Numbered from the stretch's first letter, positions 37,017 through 49,897 are shown. The stretch: 64,000 nt of DNA from Acanthococcus lagerstroemiae (GCA_031841125.1 CM063106.1:45063806-45127805), one strand, 5' to 3'. Numbers and translations: made by a program. Notes: generated by a model from the letters alone, not told the origin.

Positions 37017-40000
37017 ACAGTTAACGCATTAGAAATGAATTTAACGATCCAAATATTCTTCGTAAGAGGAAGATACCGCTAATATTTCACTCCTTTACAA
37101 ATATTTAGATGGAAATAACGCGAAAAGATAATCGAGCTATCATGTTAATCATATGTATAACTTTACTTGAAATTTCACTGGCGTTGGGCCTTGAGAAAAT
37201 TTCAATATTTTTCAAAGAAATTTTGCAAACCTCAATTGCATTCTCAAATGCAACTTTTATCCCTTTCCGACTACGGAATTAAAAATGTTTCTTTTTCGTT
37301 CCACTCTACTGCCCATTCCTACTGTTCATTCACTCAGTAATGTGTTCATCTTTTTCCATATAATGGACATTAATTATAATTTCAGAAAATATCGGAGAAG
37401 TGTTTGTTCTACAAATCGTCAGAGAGAGAAAGTTCCTCAGTATTATGTCATACTAACACCTCAAGATTGAAAATAAGGCTTATGTAATATCAGTCACGAA
37501 TTAAACAGGGCTTAAAACTCAAGCGTAGATGCCTAATATTATGTAGATGTCACATTTTACGCAATTTCCGATTCAGAACCAAAATAATAACCAAAAATCG
37601 TTATTGCCCCATTCGGGCTGCAAGCGCGAAAGAGTCGCCCTCTACAATTTTAGGCACATGAAAAAAAGGAACTACTGAAACCCTACACATTTTAGAAAAA
37701 TTTGTCAGATTGAAATAAAAATCTCAATGGAAGGGAAATTTTATGTACTATAAATTTTGTTCTATTCATTTTTTCGATAAACGCTTTCGTTTTCGTCATA
37801 TTTTGAGATTTCTTCATATGCTTGTAAATGAAATATTCCCCTTGATCAGGGTTACATGGTAAGTGACAACAGCGCGCCACGGCTTTGGGCTTTGAGCAGC
37901 CCGAATGCCTAGGTAACTCGATGTTCAATATCCTAATTAAATGTTTGTTCTCTTGAGAACTCATAAAGTTCCATTATATCTGGGATCTACGAGACTAACG
38001 AAATTTAAAAACGAATGATTTTAAACGTAATTTGCGAGATAAGGAAGGACAGGGATTTACCCGAAGCGGTGAAAATGCTTTCCAACAGAAGAAAATTTTC
38101 AGGTTTTCGGCAGATGAAGACCGCTTTTTCCTGAACGTCGATTTCAATTACAAATATATCTTCGGTAGGTCGTTGTTGGGAAATATACGAACCAATGCTC
38201 AGAGACTGGCAGCTTTTTGATTATGGGAAAATTGCTTCGACGAGTTTAGATTATTTTTATTCGAAAAATTATCGAAAAGAATTGTTTGTCAACTTATAAA
38301 ATATCAACTAAGTTACTTGGCCCCCTCCTTCATTCATAACATTTCAACTCTTATATTCAAAAAGAAAGAAAAGAACGAAACCTCTTATCGAGGATATAAT
38401 AAAACCGTGGCCGACGAGGAAGTGATTTTGTCCATTCTTTCTCAAACGAAAAAATGCTTTTTCTTGAGGAACGAGAGAAAAGTGATTTGTATTTTCCCTT
38501 CCTCATTAGCGGACGTTGGTTGCAAGATCTGGAGGGTAAAGGGCTATTCCGTCCAAAAAGCCGATTTTAGCTCCCCAAATAATAGATTTTTAATGTATTT
38601 TTGAAATGTTCTGGTGGATTGAGTCGAATTCCTGGGGGAGTCGGGATAGACTGTAAAATCCGCCTATGCCTTTTCTGAATGAGAAAAACTTTGTTATTCG
38701 TTTAAGGAAAGGAAAGAACTGTTAGCACGTAAATAAGACAGACTTTATTCCTTCTCTCGACGAAGTAGAAATTGTTTCCTTTTCATTTTCGGTAGAGTAG
38801 AATTTTCTTATGATTTATTTATTTATCCATCTATTTGAGAAATATAAATTGTCTGGAAGCTGTTATTTTTTTAATATTACACTTTATCATCGAAATTTCT
38901 ATGAATTCAGAATATTTGTTAATATTAATTATAGTTTCGTGTTAGTTTGGTGGCAGACGGTTAATAGCGGAGTGTTCTTTCATGCATTAAGTTTGGCTTT
39001 TGGGAACTATTATTAGGTATTGGATTTGCGAGTGGAAAATTTAACTGGTCACAAATGGAGGGGGCGAACTTGGAGATTGAACAAGTATTCATGAGTAGCT
39101 CTAAAGTGCCCGAAATATATTCTATTCTGAGATGCGAAAAGAAAATTGTTTCTATTCTTTCATCAGTGACAAAAACTTAATTCCTTTGCGGTGGGGCTGT
39201 AATACTCAAAATATCAATAGATCGCTGAACTGATTTTTGACAATGATTTTATCATAATTTGAAATTGAAGCATCTGGGGAGGGAGAGGATGAAAGGAGGT
39301 GCAAAAGCAGAAAAATTAACAAATATAATACAGGTATAATTTCAGTTGTTTGAATGGTAGCTGAACTCATCTTTCATGATCATTTAACTATAATGAAAAA
39401 TTCGATACCTGCCGTGTACGGAGGGGAGGGGCTCGAAAGTTGAAAAAAATCAATAAACAAAATGTGGGGTTTAGTTCATTCGTTTGATATGTCACAGAAC
39501 TTATATTGAAAATGATTTCATCATAATTTGCAAACTGGCGCATTAGTATATCGACATTTCCGCTTTTCAACCCCTTTATATTACTTCCCCAGATCCCTAA
39601 TTTTCACACTTGGGTAAAGTCATAATTGAAAATGAGTTCCATGACCTCTTGAAGCACTGAAATGAAATCCATATTGCGCTTATTTATTTTTCTACTTTTG
39701 AACTCGAAATGCCCAACTTTGTAAATTGCGATGAAATAGTTGTTATAAATTAATTAAGCGATCTTCCAAAACCGTGAAACGATATCTGTATTGTATTTCA
39801 TAGTATTTTCGACTCCTGTTATCTAGCTCGGCTCTGCAATTTTCACCTTAGGTTTGAACTGACCTCAAATTTAATTCATGACCCTGGTAACTTCTTAATA
39901 TTTGATTACTCATGCTAATGTGATCTAAGAAAACGCCTGAGTTGAGTCATTTCTAAACGTGAGAGAGCACGGAAAACACGGAGTTTAAATTGAGGTTTAT

Positions 40001-40637
40001 TAGGAGTGGTGGAGGTGAAAGAAAAAAATTTTAGGGATCGGTAGAAGGGGAGTTGGAGAAGCGGCTCTGGGGTAATTAGTAATCTGTTCGCTATTCACTG
40101 GGACTCGTGATATTGGAAAAATTTCAAAAATTCTATTCTTTTTTCCATCAGGCCTGTATGTTAGTACATGGTATATTGTAAATGGTTATTTTGACCTCCT
40201 CCACCTCTCTTCACGACTGTTCTATAGTAGTTAGGAAAGAATTTCATAGAGCTTTCTTTAGGCAAAACTGAGCAAACAAATTGTTTTATTTGAAACATTT
40301 TTCGATCGGACCAATACTTCTCGATTTATCATCAAAAGTTTAGTTTTGTGGACCTATTTATCCTTATCAGTGGACCCAACTGACTACCTATGCCAAAATT
40401 CAAATTTCGGGGAGGTTTTGCATTTACAATATGTCTCTTTTTGCATCATTTTAGCTTTCTTGCCTTGTAGGCTAAAAAATTGTTTGGGCCCTGTGATAAG
40501 TGAATAGCTGACACCTGACACCTGACAGAATCGTTTAGAGTAATTATAAATAATCGAGCAAATATTCCTATTTATAATTTTTGATTTCAAATAATCGTAA
40601 TAACCTTCTTAATCTTAAAAAGTATCGAATTTGGTTT

Positions 40638-40658
40638 AAAAAAAAAAAAAAAAAAAAA
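40638..40658. repeat. Poly-A tract, 21 bp
   Basis: Uninterrupted A run in AT-rich DNA; no retroposon body is recognised next to it. Confidence 0.95.
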
Positions 40659-40905
40659 GTCAGCTAATTATTATACGATAGAACGCAGACATTTATTCTA
40701 AGAACAGAGTTAAACGAAGAGAGACTTTTATCGTTCCAAAATTCTCTATGTTTTAGTGAAAAAGCACATCGAACTTCATTGGAAGGGGGCAAACTCTCTT
40801 TTCCCCTCGTAGAACTATGGTTCTGATAATGTACCTCTATTCGAGTTAAAATACTTTAAATTCTTCAGTTTTGTTTGTTTGTTGTTTTCTTCTTCTTTTT
40901 TTTTT

Positions 40906-40920
40906 GGGGGGGGGGGGGGG
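40906..40920. repeat. Poly-G tract, 15 bp
   Basis: The longest of many G or C runs of nine or more in this window; directly follows a T run. Confidence 0.95.
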
Positions 40921-42893
40921 AGATAAATATAATAGCGCGCGATTAGAGAATTTTTGCACGTGACAGAAATAACACGAAAAAATAAAAAATAAAAACTTCT
41001 TATATTTGATTCTCGCGATGATTCACGCACGATATGTATGACAAAATTCAATAAGAAATGTAATATTTGGACGCGATGAACCTGCAATTCTCATTGCTAT
41101 TAGTAGCACTTTGAGCCCCCCCATAACCCATAACATTAAATTTATATTCCTTTTTTAACAGTCTGCCTTGTGGTACTAATTGCATAGTGGTAGTGGATCA
41201 TGAAAGGTGGGAACCGACGGCCGCTGGGTGTAAGTCTGCTTGCTACTGCAGTCTGCAGACTGCACTATCTCATAATCATAATACATTCCCAGGAGGAACT
41301 TTCCAACGGAGTGGGCGAAATCTGGTGACTTTTTTATGAACCGCACGTTATCATCAATAATAAAAAATAATAACAACATTGAAGCAGGATACTTCGTTAA
41401 TTTTACATTACTATTTCACAGTTTTCCACCAGAATTTATTACATTATGATTTTTTATTCGTAATTAATTGATTATTTATGATAATTCGTGCTGTGGACGT
41501 AATAAAACGCATTGATTGTCTCGAGACAAAGCTATAAGAAAAGAGAAAGAACTAAAATCTTAATGTACTCTGTGCAAACTAAATGCGTAACTCATAAATT
41601 TGATCCTGCTTCACTGTTAATTGCTTTATCAGTAACGATACTAGCGTGCCACCGCCTTGGAGAGTTCCTGTTTTTGAAAATTTGTAATTTCTTCCATGTG
41701 GTTCCTTGTCGCATTTCTTGTATACAAAAGTTAGTGTAGCAAATTTTTTGTCTGGGTGCAAGGTCTGGGTGTAGCAATTTATGGTTGAATGTAGCGCGTG
41801 CTACACATGCTATATCTAGTTCTCCACCCATGGAAGATGATGATGCGACGGTGAAAAAAAAAACAGCCCTGAAGAAAAAACTGAAATCTGCGAAACAGAA
41901 GTTCATCTCGGAATATTTTAAGATGTTGGAATAACTAGCCCTATGCACATCAATTACGCTTTCATTTTGTAATTTTCTATAAAAATCAAAAAATATGTTA
42001 TGTATTTTCAAAATGTGCGATTTTTATTTGCTGTTTCTGAGCAGTATTAGAATAAAGATAGAAAACTCCGTATTATTTCAACTTTCAGTTATTTCAACAA
42101 CTCCATTCCTCAATTAGTTGAAATAATCGAGCTTGTTCTGTATTGTGATACAAGTCCCGTACATACGTGACACATGCGATTTTATTTTTCACAAATGCAC
42201 GGAAAAAGCGAAATTCAGAATTTTCCGTACGCTGTGAAAAGGAACAGTGCGGGAATTTCACTTTTCCGCTCAGCTATTTCCATACAGAAAACGCACCCAA
42301 AAATCGCAATTTTCGTGCATTTGTTGAAAAAAAAGTGAAATTTTCACAAGGCTTCTTGTTACAGCATGCGGAAATTGCTCAAAAATCGTTTTCCCCTTAC
42401 ATTTGTGCAGAAATCGTACGTCGCAAATGCGGAACTGAATATTCCTCACTAAGGTACTATTTGGGTATCGCTTTTCTCTACATCGAAACTCTCAAGTTTG
42501 GTTCTTTACTTTACTCGAGTCAATTTTGGGTCATATTTTTACCAATAAAAAATCGATACTACAGAGTAATTCGATGTCAAAGTTTTTGAAAAAATTACTA
42601 ACGAAATTTTAAAACATTTGTTAGAAGCTGTCGAAAAATATTTTTTAAATAAACAACAATGAGGAAAGAATGACTAACCACAGTTTCGCCGATGATAGGG
42701 GGTCCAAGAATGTAAACCCCTCTAACAAAAATCGGGTTTTCAGGAGTTACCTATGACGCAAATCATGGGAGAAGGGTGTAAAGGGTCAGGCAGGGCAGAA
42801 AAGAAAATTTGTAGAACTCCCCCTTCCCTCTTATAACGAATCTATTTATGCCCTTGGTGATTCTCCTTTTTCAACTCGGAGAGAGAGAGAGAG

Positions 42894-43615
42894 GGCTAAA
42901 CGAAATTATCGGACAACTAGCTATACAAGGTGAGGAATCAGGATTAGTAATGAATTTAAAAAGACCGAAAAGCTGACAAATCGAGGAAGCCTAACGAAAA
43001 CCATAGCATATCGAGAGGAAATAAAAACGGTTGTGGAAGAGGCACGTACTTAGGACATCTAATATTAGCAGTCGGTCGAACCGGAAAAAAATCGAAAAGA
43101 GAACATCAAAAACATGGAACATGTTTTAGTCTCTCAAAAAAAATATTCAAGGGCCTTTATAAAATCACCAAAAAAGCGAAATTTTCAACATGTGCATTGT
43201 CGCCGTCAAACACGGCTTCTAACCGTTAAAACCCTTCAAAAAATAGCAACAACTCAAAATTGGACGGAAAGATCGATCCGAGGGTACAATCTAAAATATC
43301 GTAAAAAAGATAGCAGATGTAAAATACTTAAAGTTACTAAACAATATAGACATAGTCAGATATATTAGAATGATGAAGTGGAAATGGGCGGGACATGCAA
43401 GGTTGAAAGATGACCAATGGACCCATAAGACAATTTTTTAGTATTTTACACACTGTAAAAGGGAGAAAGGTCACCAACGAACGCGGTGGAACGACATTAA
43501 AAAGTTCTTGGGGGTCAAAATTTCCAAAGAATTTGCAGCAGATAGGAGAGAGTGGCAACGACTTCAGGAAATCTTTGCTCTCTATAGGCCGAGGATAAAC
43601 ACAAAAAAAAAAAAT
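42894..43615 (+). pseudogene. LINE ORF2 RT/C-terminal region, decayed
   Basis: Across several frames: LNEIIGQLA and GLVMNLKRPKS, YLGHLI, LQKIATTQNWTERSIRG, MMKWKWAGHARLKDDQW and ADRREWQRLQE, in the order of LINE ORF2 after the FADD box. Stops and frameshifts are numerous. No single long ORF survives. Confidence 0.8.
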
Positions 43616-45191
43616 ATGAATAGAATACGCTAAGAAATCCTCAATAAAGGAATTTTGATTTTGAAGCACCTAATGTTACGATCTCACATAACTATTTCTC
43701 GCGATGAGATATAGTGCCAGGTGCTGAGGAAAAGAGGTCCTAAATTTTCGGGCAGCCAGTGTATTTGCAGCGCGTAATATAAATACGTCGAAATGCTCAT
43801 TTCTCAAAATTAGGGTGCCGGTGAAACTTAAAGGTTGAAAGTAGGTTCAAACTAACCTGAAGACCTTGCAATTGAATCAGGTAACAAAGTTGTTTCCAGA
43901 TAAAGAGTTTTGCCGATGAAACTGGGCCCAGTGAATGATGTAAAATAAAACTCGACGTTACGCTCCATATAAAATTGAACCCTCTTGAAATACAATTACC
44001 TCCTCCAAATTTTTATTTCAAAATTTTTAATAAACTTCAGTTTTATTGAAACTTACATAGAAATTGAATATTTTCAAAGTTCAAAATTGTGAAATACCAC
44101 TTTTTTTATAATACATTCCCAACACCATTTTATTCGTACAAATATTGGCTTTACAGCGAGATAGACGTATATTCGACTATTTCATACAGGGATCATTTTA
44201 ATTTCATAACTGAGCAACGATATCATATGATACGCCACGTAGTTCAACCGGTTTCAAAAAATTGTTTTCAAAAAACAAATAGAAGTGCAACTTACTAATT
44301 AGTACGTCGGCTTTGGCATTCCATGTTCGGAAATTTTCATCCCATTTTTCGAGTTAATAGGTCGTCACAATCCATCGCGAAATCGAGAAGCAGCGAGGGT
44401 AGCAATGGTCCGATGGCACCATGATAACATTAGTTTAGGAGCATCCGAAATGAAAACGATGTTTGGAAACACCTCCGGGGAAAAACATTATTTCAAAAAT
44501 CGAACCAAGTTGGTCGGTCGCAATCAGGCGCAAACTACTTCGGTGCGAACAAATTTTACGAAATGAATTTCGAATATGTAATTCGTACACGTAAATCGTT
44601 ACGTCGGTAAAGTCGTGAATATGGCGGCGTACTTTTATCGTGAAAGCACGACCGTGTCGCAGACCGGTATGAAAGTTACTAATAAACGTATTAAGGACGG
44701 ACGCGATTCACTTCTTTGAAATCGGCGGGAATCTCCATGGGAATCGTTCGAATCATTCTCTATTTTCCTCGCCCCACCCACGGCGAAAGAATTTTCTATT
44801 CGAATTATCGTTCATTTGTTTAAAATCGTTAGGCTACTTTTTTCTTTCGACGTCGCCGTTTTCGTCTTCTTTTCCTTCTTCGTATTTTCCTCTCCTCTCT
44901 CGTTTCAAATTCGGAAATGAAATTTGCAGACGCCAGGCCCGAGGCGAGCGAACCAGCGAGGGGGTTACTCATTTTACAGTTTGTCAAATTTTGTACACGT
45001 ACTTCCAACAACTACAGCTGAAGATGATTTCTCACCGAGATTGCTGTTTCTTTTTTTAAGCTTACTCATTACGTTGTGATTTTGCTAAATTTGGTTGCAC
45101 GTCAGGCTTGAATTTAAATTGTGAATTAGAACAACAAAATTAATACTCGTACATCGACTGACATGGCTCAGATAATTTACATAAACGTTTA

Positions 45192-45229
<38 letters not shown>

Positions 45230-45512
45230 ATTTATTTTATTCAGTAAGACTGCATCTTGCTTATCGTTCAAGGAAAGCTGCGAAAGGATAAACAGGAATA
45301 CTTCCTTCCAGCGCAATGGCATCACTACCGGGGGAGGGCAGAGTCGGTGTTTGCCCCCCTTGTAAAAAATCCCGATGGGGCAAAGAGGGCATGGAGGCAC
45401 AGACAATTTTTTTAAATGGATGTAAAAATTGCAAATAATAACGCACGCTATGCGACGGCGGTAAATTTGAACCTCGAATATCCTCCCGAGTGAAGACACC
45501 GAAATCCACCTG
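43616..45512. other. Intergenic DNA with microsatellite
   Basis: Contains the (GT)15 tract. A basic minus frame at 44829-45011 is rich in Arg/Lys through a pyrimidine-rich stretch and is not taken as a gene. Confidence 0.5.
45195..45224. repeat. (GT)15 microsatellite
   Basis: 30 bp of uninterrupted GT; likely polymorphic. Confidence 0.98.
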
Positions 45513-46987
45513 GGTGATTCTTAGAAAATCGGCATATTTCGGTTACTGTGCAGTAAAGGTATACAAAAATTGTACACATTTTCCTAGTGTTTCTTAATGT
45601 TGTCATAAAGCATCACACGTTTAGGCATTGACAACTATCAAGCATGACTACCCCCTCCCAAAAGTATGTAATAATTCAAGCAGACCCTAAAAATTCTTAG
45701 GTCGTGGCTTGTTACCGCTGAAACATTTTAATCTTCATATTTCAATAATGATGTAAATTAGACAGTTTTCAGTGAAAAAACCATGAAAATATTACTGGAA
45801 AGACTTGCGTCAGAAGTTATTATAATAATAATGACCAAAAGGACGCCAACGAAGACATTTTACAAAAGCCAAGATTTTCTTAGGCCATGGATGTTTTTTG
45901 TTAGTTTCTTGTGGCTCACTGATTTTGCGTCGCGTACTGCTAAATGGCTGCACTGCTTGACATTTTCCGTGAGTACACCATTCGCATAATATGAGGAGTT
46001 ATCTGTCTAAAATTCCCCTCTCAGCAACGATGATCTTGAGAAAAACAACTTCACAGTTTTCAAGCTAAATTACTCCTTTCAGACTGATTTAATTGAAAAA
46101 TATGTTATTACAAATAGCGTTCACTATGATTGAATTGATAACTTGCTTAGTTTATTCAGAAATGAACGCGGACGAATTAAGAAAGAAAAAAAAAATGGAT
46201 AGGGGTCCTTTTTAGAGTGGGGAAATTAGCCTGGTGGGATATGTTGTGGTTTATCAGTAGCTGTTTTGCCATGATAATATCGGTGAATTTTATGCATTCT
46301 CTGCTTCGATTTATCAGAATTGATTTTAATTTTCCATCGGTTTGACCACTCTAATTTATCCATGTGTTGCTGGATTGCCATTGTCGCTTCCTCTTGGTTA
46401 TCCGAGACGGCAAGGAGTGCTGTATCGTCTGCGAACATTCTGCTATCTACAGATTCGGATTTCAGGATGTCTGATGTGAATAAAAGGTAGAGCACTGGTC
46501 CCAGCACACTCCCCTGTGGTACACCTGCCTGAGCTGTATGCCAGTTGGATACAGCTTCGTTGTATGATACCTGGAATGGTCTATCTTTCAGGTACGACTT
46601 TATTAGCGAGCAGTATGCCTCTGGTATCGAATCACGGGTTCTCAAAAAGCGGATTTTGCTAGTGGGTTTCCTCTTGTTGAACAGCGTCCATATATAGTCA
46701 ATGGTGAAATTTCCAACGATGAAAGAGTGTTAGTAAGTTACTACCTAAGATATTACTGAATCACGGTACAGTACTAATGAGCTACAGCCTTGAGGCGTGG
46801 TCCATTGTTAAGAGCCACTAATGTTTGTGGCGGCCTATCCCCTCCACAATAATGAATGAATTGAGCCCAGTGTTAATCATATTACCGACATGTACATTAA
46901 TGATTCAAAAAAAAAGGTGAAAAACCCCCTTCTATTTTTCGAAATTAACAACACTGAAATATGCCAATTTTCTGAGATAATCACCCC
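45513..46987. mobile_element. Decayed TIR element related to 2785-5782
   Basis: The left end GGGTGATTCTTAGAAAATCG then GCATATTTC is inverted at 46950-46987 with a 2-base gap. Both match the ends of the 3-kb element (RATTCTYAGAA, GGCATATTTC). 1.47 kb, holding a Jockey fragment but no transposase. Confidence 0.6.
46226..46690 (-). pseudogene. Jockey-type LINE reverse transcriptase fragment
   Basis: SYLKDRPFQVSYN, AGVPQGSVLGPVLY, FADDTALLAVSD and LEWSNRWKIKINSDKS are the RT core motifs of Jockey-clade elements. The frame is open for about 140 codons, then shifts near 46300. The 5' part, endonuclease and 3' end are missing. It lies inside the TIR element 45513-46987. Confidence 0.92.
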
Positions 46988-47078
46988 TCCCCCCAAAGAA
47001 GCGGGAGCAGACAACTATTCTGCACTAGCTGTACACTTGACCTTCAAAGAACTATGTAGAAAATCGTATTATTCAATT

Positions 47079-47403
47079 CAGCCCCGTAGCCATGCGAGGG
47101 GGGAAAGCTGGGGCTGAGTCCCTCTAAAGATATCTTGAATCCTCCAAGGCAGATACTGCCATTAGAAAAATCATCACTACGCTGAACGAGAAAGAAAGAA
47201 GGGATGAAGAGAATTAATGTCACAGAAACATTTAAAAATTTAGAACAAAAACTTGGTTAACTAATTTGGGACTTTTGGATTGGGAATGGAATTAACAGCC
47301 CCAGTTCTCGTATAAATCTTCACATTATATACTATGTGTATCCTCAAGCCCCCCTTGGTAAACAGTCAGCCCCTCCTACCACAGACGGCTGGCTACGGGC
47401 CTG
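47079..47403. mobile_element. hAT MITE (CAGGCCCGTAG family), perfect 8-bp duplication
   Basis: CAGCCCCGTAGCC at the left and GGCTACGGGCCTG at the right, flanked by ATTCAATT on both sides (47071-47078 and 47404-47411). 325 bp, non-coding. It is the uninterrupted sibling of 9220-10001. Confidence 0.95.
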
Positions 47404-47818
47404 ATTCAATTCTTGATCTTCTTGCACAAGAATTATGGGACCGATTTGATCAAGAAGATCTAAAAAATTTGCATATTTGGAAGTTTAGTGATTGACGCAT
47501 GCACTAGAAAAGTGCCTTCGATAGAGGAGTTACCGTCAAGCGTCAAAACTCGGAATATACGTGAAAGATTTCAATATAAACCTGCTCCAAGCGCAGCTCA
47601 CAGCACTACAGAATGGCGTCACCAGATTGAGTCCCAGCCGCGCCCCTATTTGTTATCAGTACCCTACCCTTATTGAATCACGGCTCAAGATTACTAGAAC
47701 TATAACAGGTTGGTCCACTCGGCTATGTAATCCGCAACAATTCTTCTCGTCTCACCCGTACCGAAATTCACTTCATAAGAAAGTAACGAGAAAATTGAAT
47801 TTTTGCCGTAGAGAGTTC

Positions 47819-47841
47819 TTTTTTTTTTTTTTTTTTTTTTT
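47819..47841. repeat. Poly-T tract, 23 bp
   Basis: Uninterrupted T run. The sequence to the right (47842-48680) shows no gene. Confidence 0.95.
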
Positions 47842-48680
47842 AACGACAACCAGTTGAATACTGTACATGGTAAAAATAATAGAAAAATATGTTAAGGACA
47901 TCAATTATGAGTAAAGGTTAAAAAAAGCTGTATTCCCGTAAGCGGCCTGTATGAGTTTCATCGCAGTGACGTCATTGAAGTATTTGCGCCTTGCTCAGTG
48001 GACCAACCTATTCTAGTTCTAGTAATCTTGGTCACAGGTGAAATAAATTTCCGAATTGAGTCCCTTGCTAGCGAACCAATCTCCCTTGTTGGCATTCAGG
48101 AAAGAAAGCTATAAACGCAACTCCGAAACAACATCAGGGTGTCTGCCAGCCACGAAAGTCTTGGGAAAGTCATGAATAATTGAAGTCAGTGGTCATGAAA
48201 ATCATAAAAAAGTCCCGAATTGAATTGTATATTTAATTTGATTTCTTCCTAAACTCATAAATTCTCTCCAGTTTCTTCAAGGAAAAAGAAAAAAAAATTG
48301 CGGGAAATAGAGCGTAGGCACGAGCCCACCATGCTTAACTGTTGATTATTTATCTGCGAAAAATGATTCGTGACAAGTGACAACATGTACTTGACATGGT
48401 AAGTACGGTGCTGACGGCTTGTGGTTTTGTTGTAATTTCGTGTTGTGCTCCACGGAAAGGTCATTTACAGCGTAATATGTTGCCTAATGCAATATACGAA
48501 GGAACCGAACCCGCGGCGCGCTAACCCGGCAAAAAACACTGTTTTGGGACTCCTGTAAAATGCACCTTACGGTTCCTATGTACCGACGTGTGGTAAAGAT
48601 GTTAGAAATATATTTGTTGAAAATTCGTCCACCCTGAGTGTACTACTCAGTGAGTTGAAAAATTACTGATTTTGATGATG

Positions 48681-48895
48681 ACAATTTCAGCATCAGCGGC
48701 AACGGCCGAACGATCATTCAGTACTCTGAGGCGACTGAAAACTTACCTCCGAGCCCCTGTGACCCAGAAACGCTTGACTCACGTGCTAATATTTCATATT
48801 TATTAAGATTTAACGAAAAAATTGAATTCAGTAGACATATAGCTCGAAAATTCGCATCATGTTTTGGCAGAAAAACTATGTTTGGTAAAATTTAA
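48681..48895 (+). pseudogene. hAT transposase C-terminal (dimerisation) fragment
   Basis: The frame ISASAATAERSFSTLRRLKT followed by YLRAPVTQKRLTHVL is the hAT C-terminal dimerisation motif (A-x-A-E-R-S-F-S-x-L-R-R-x-K-T-x-L-R). A stop at 48804 and a frame change lead to IEFSRHIARKFA and a final stop at 48893. The start coincides with a possible acceptor (TTTCAG, 48685-48690). Only this end remains. Confidence 0.88.
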
Positions 48896-49114
48896 AAATT
48901 ATTGTCGTTTACTTATTGATTTGAAAAAAATGATTGCAAACATATTGAATCTGGGTGCTGACTGATAGATGTAAGCAGGCAAGCAGGAGCGGGCCGTTCC
49001 CCACAAGAAAAACGTAGTCACAAACAAAGTCCAAGAACTAGGAGCCAAAATCTTTCCCTTCCTTCTATCTTTAATCCAGCATGTCTTTGCCACTGTGATA
49101 TAGACAGACACAGA

Positions 49115-49278
49115 TAGAGCACTATAAACCCAAGGGGGAAAATACGCCATTTTTTATCCAACCGTGCCCGTGGATGCCGAATCCGACTATGCCGAGCGTA
49201 CCGGGTAGTCAATTCGGCATCGACGGGCGCGGTCGAATAAAAAATGGCGTATTTCCCTAGTCGTATTTATAGCGCTTT
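49115..49278. mobile_element. Near-perfect fold-back element
   Basis: Arms of about 75 bp pair around a ~15-bp centre: TACGCCATTTTTTAT, GCCCGTGGATGCCGAAT and their inverses ATTCGGCATCGACGGGC and ATAAAAAATGGCGTA. The outer words CACTATAAA / TTTATAGCG extend the match. Non-coding. It lies 220 bp from the hAT transposase remnant. Confidence 0.85.
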
Positions 49279-49512
49279 AACATAGAGCCAAAAATCAATA
49301 TTCAGGATCCAAGAGCTATGATTTTCCTGGTTTAGTAGATATTTTATGTAATAAGAATAATTATTGTCGAGTTGTGTGGCTGGGGTGATAGGTCTCAGTT
49401 TATCTGCTGGTCTGTCTATATTATATATATCCTTTGTGACTTTAAATCTTATATTATTATTCGTATCTGTGTATATCAATGTTTATGTCTTTTTATTTTC
49501 TATTTCTGTCAC

Positions 49513-49764
49513 ATGGACGCTGTTAAGCGTAAGGGAACCAACCAACAAAATCTGTTTTTTGAGAATACGTGATTCGAAGTTCAAGAGTCATGTAGAAACT
49601 ATATGACATAGCGTTTACTGATAAGCTTTTTCCAGCGTGAATACACATTTTTGAACCGGGGCCCAATTTTGAAAAATTCTACTTTTTACGCTCTTTCCAA
49701 CGATACTAATAACTCATTTTGTTCACAAATGTTGGTTGGTTCCCTTACGCTTAAGAGCGTCCAT
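49513..49764 (-). mobile_element. Short TIR element (TTGGACGCTGTTAA family), copy 2
   Basis: ATGGACGCTGTTAAGCGTAA at the left and TTACGCTTAAGAGCGTCCAT at the right, extending to about 34 bp with GGGAACCAACCAACA. The core is the reverse complement of copy 1 (GCGTTTACTGATAAGCTTTT). 252 bp; the frames inside are chance. Confidence 0.87.
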
Positions 49765-49897
49765 ATGGTCTTCATATTTCTCTCTCTTTTTTTTAATCTT
49801 TCTGATTTCGAGTATTGGCTGGCGGACGATTATATCGAAAGCTGATTATTGCTCTTGAGGTTATAAGTTGATTTTCATTTTCTGGCGCGATATTCTA

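Larger units (their letters stand above)
37031..42893. other. Long AT-rich gene-free stretch
   Basis: Degenerate direct repeats around GAAAATGATTTCATCATAAT occur at about 39240, 39510 and 39630. The longer frames (41592-42011 minus, 42167-42589 plus) are low-complexity and unlike known proteins; the latter overlaps an imperfect palindrome around CACAAATGCACG / CGTGCATTTGT. No splice-supported exon was found, though short exons could be missed by eye. Confidence 0.45.

Noticed and set aside
41592..42011. 139-residue minus-strand frame
   Set aside because: Phenylalanine- and serine-rich low-complexity translation over a poly-A-rich stretch; no family resemblance.
42167..42589. 140-residue plus-strand frame
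   Set aside because: It overlaps an imperfect palindrome and has no recognisable motif; probably chance in a repeat.
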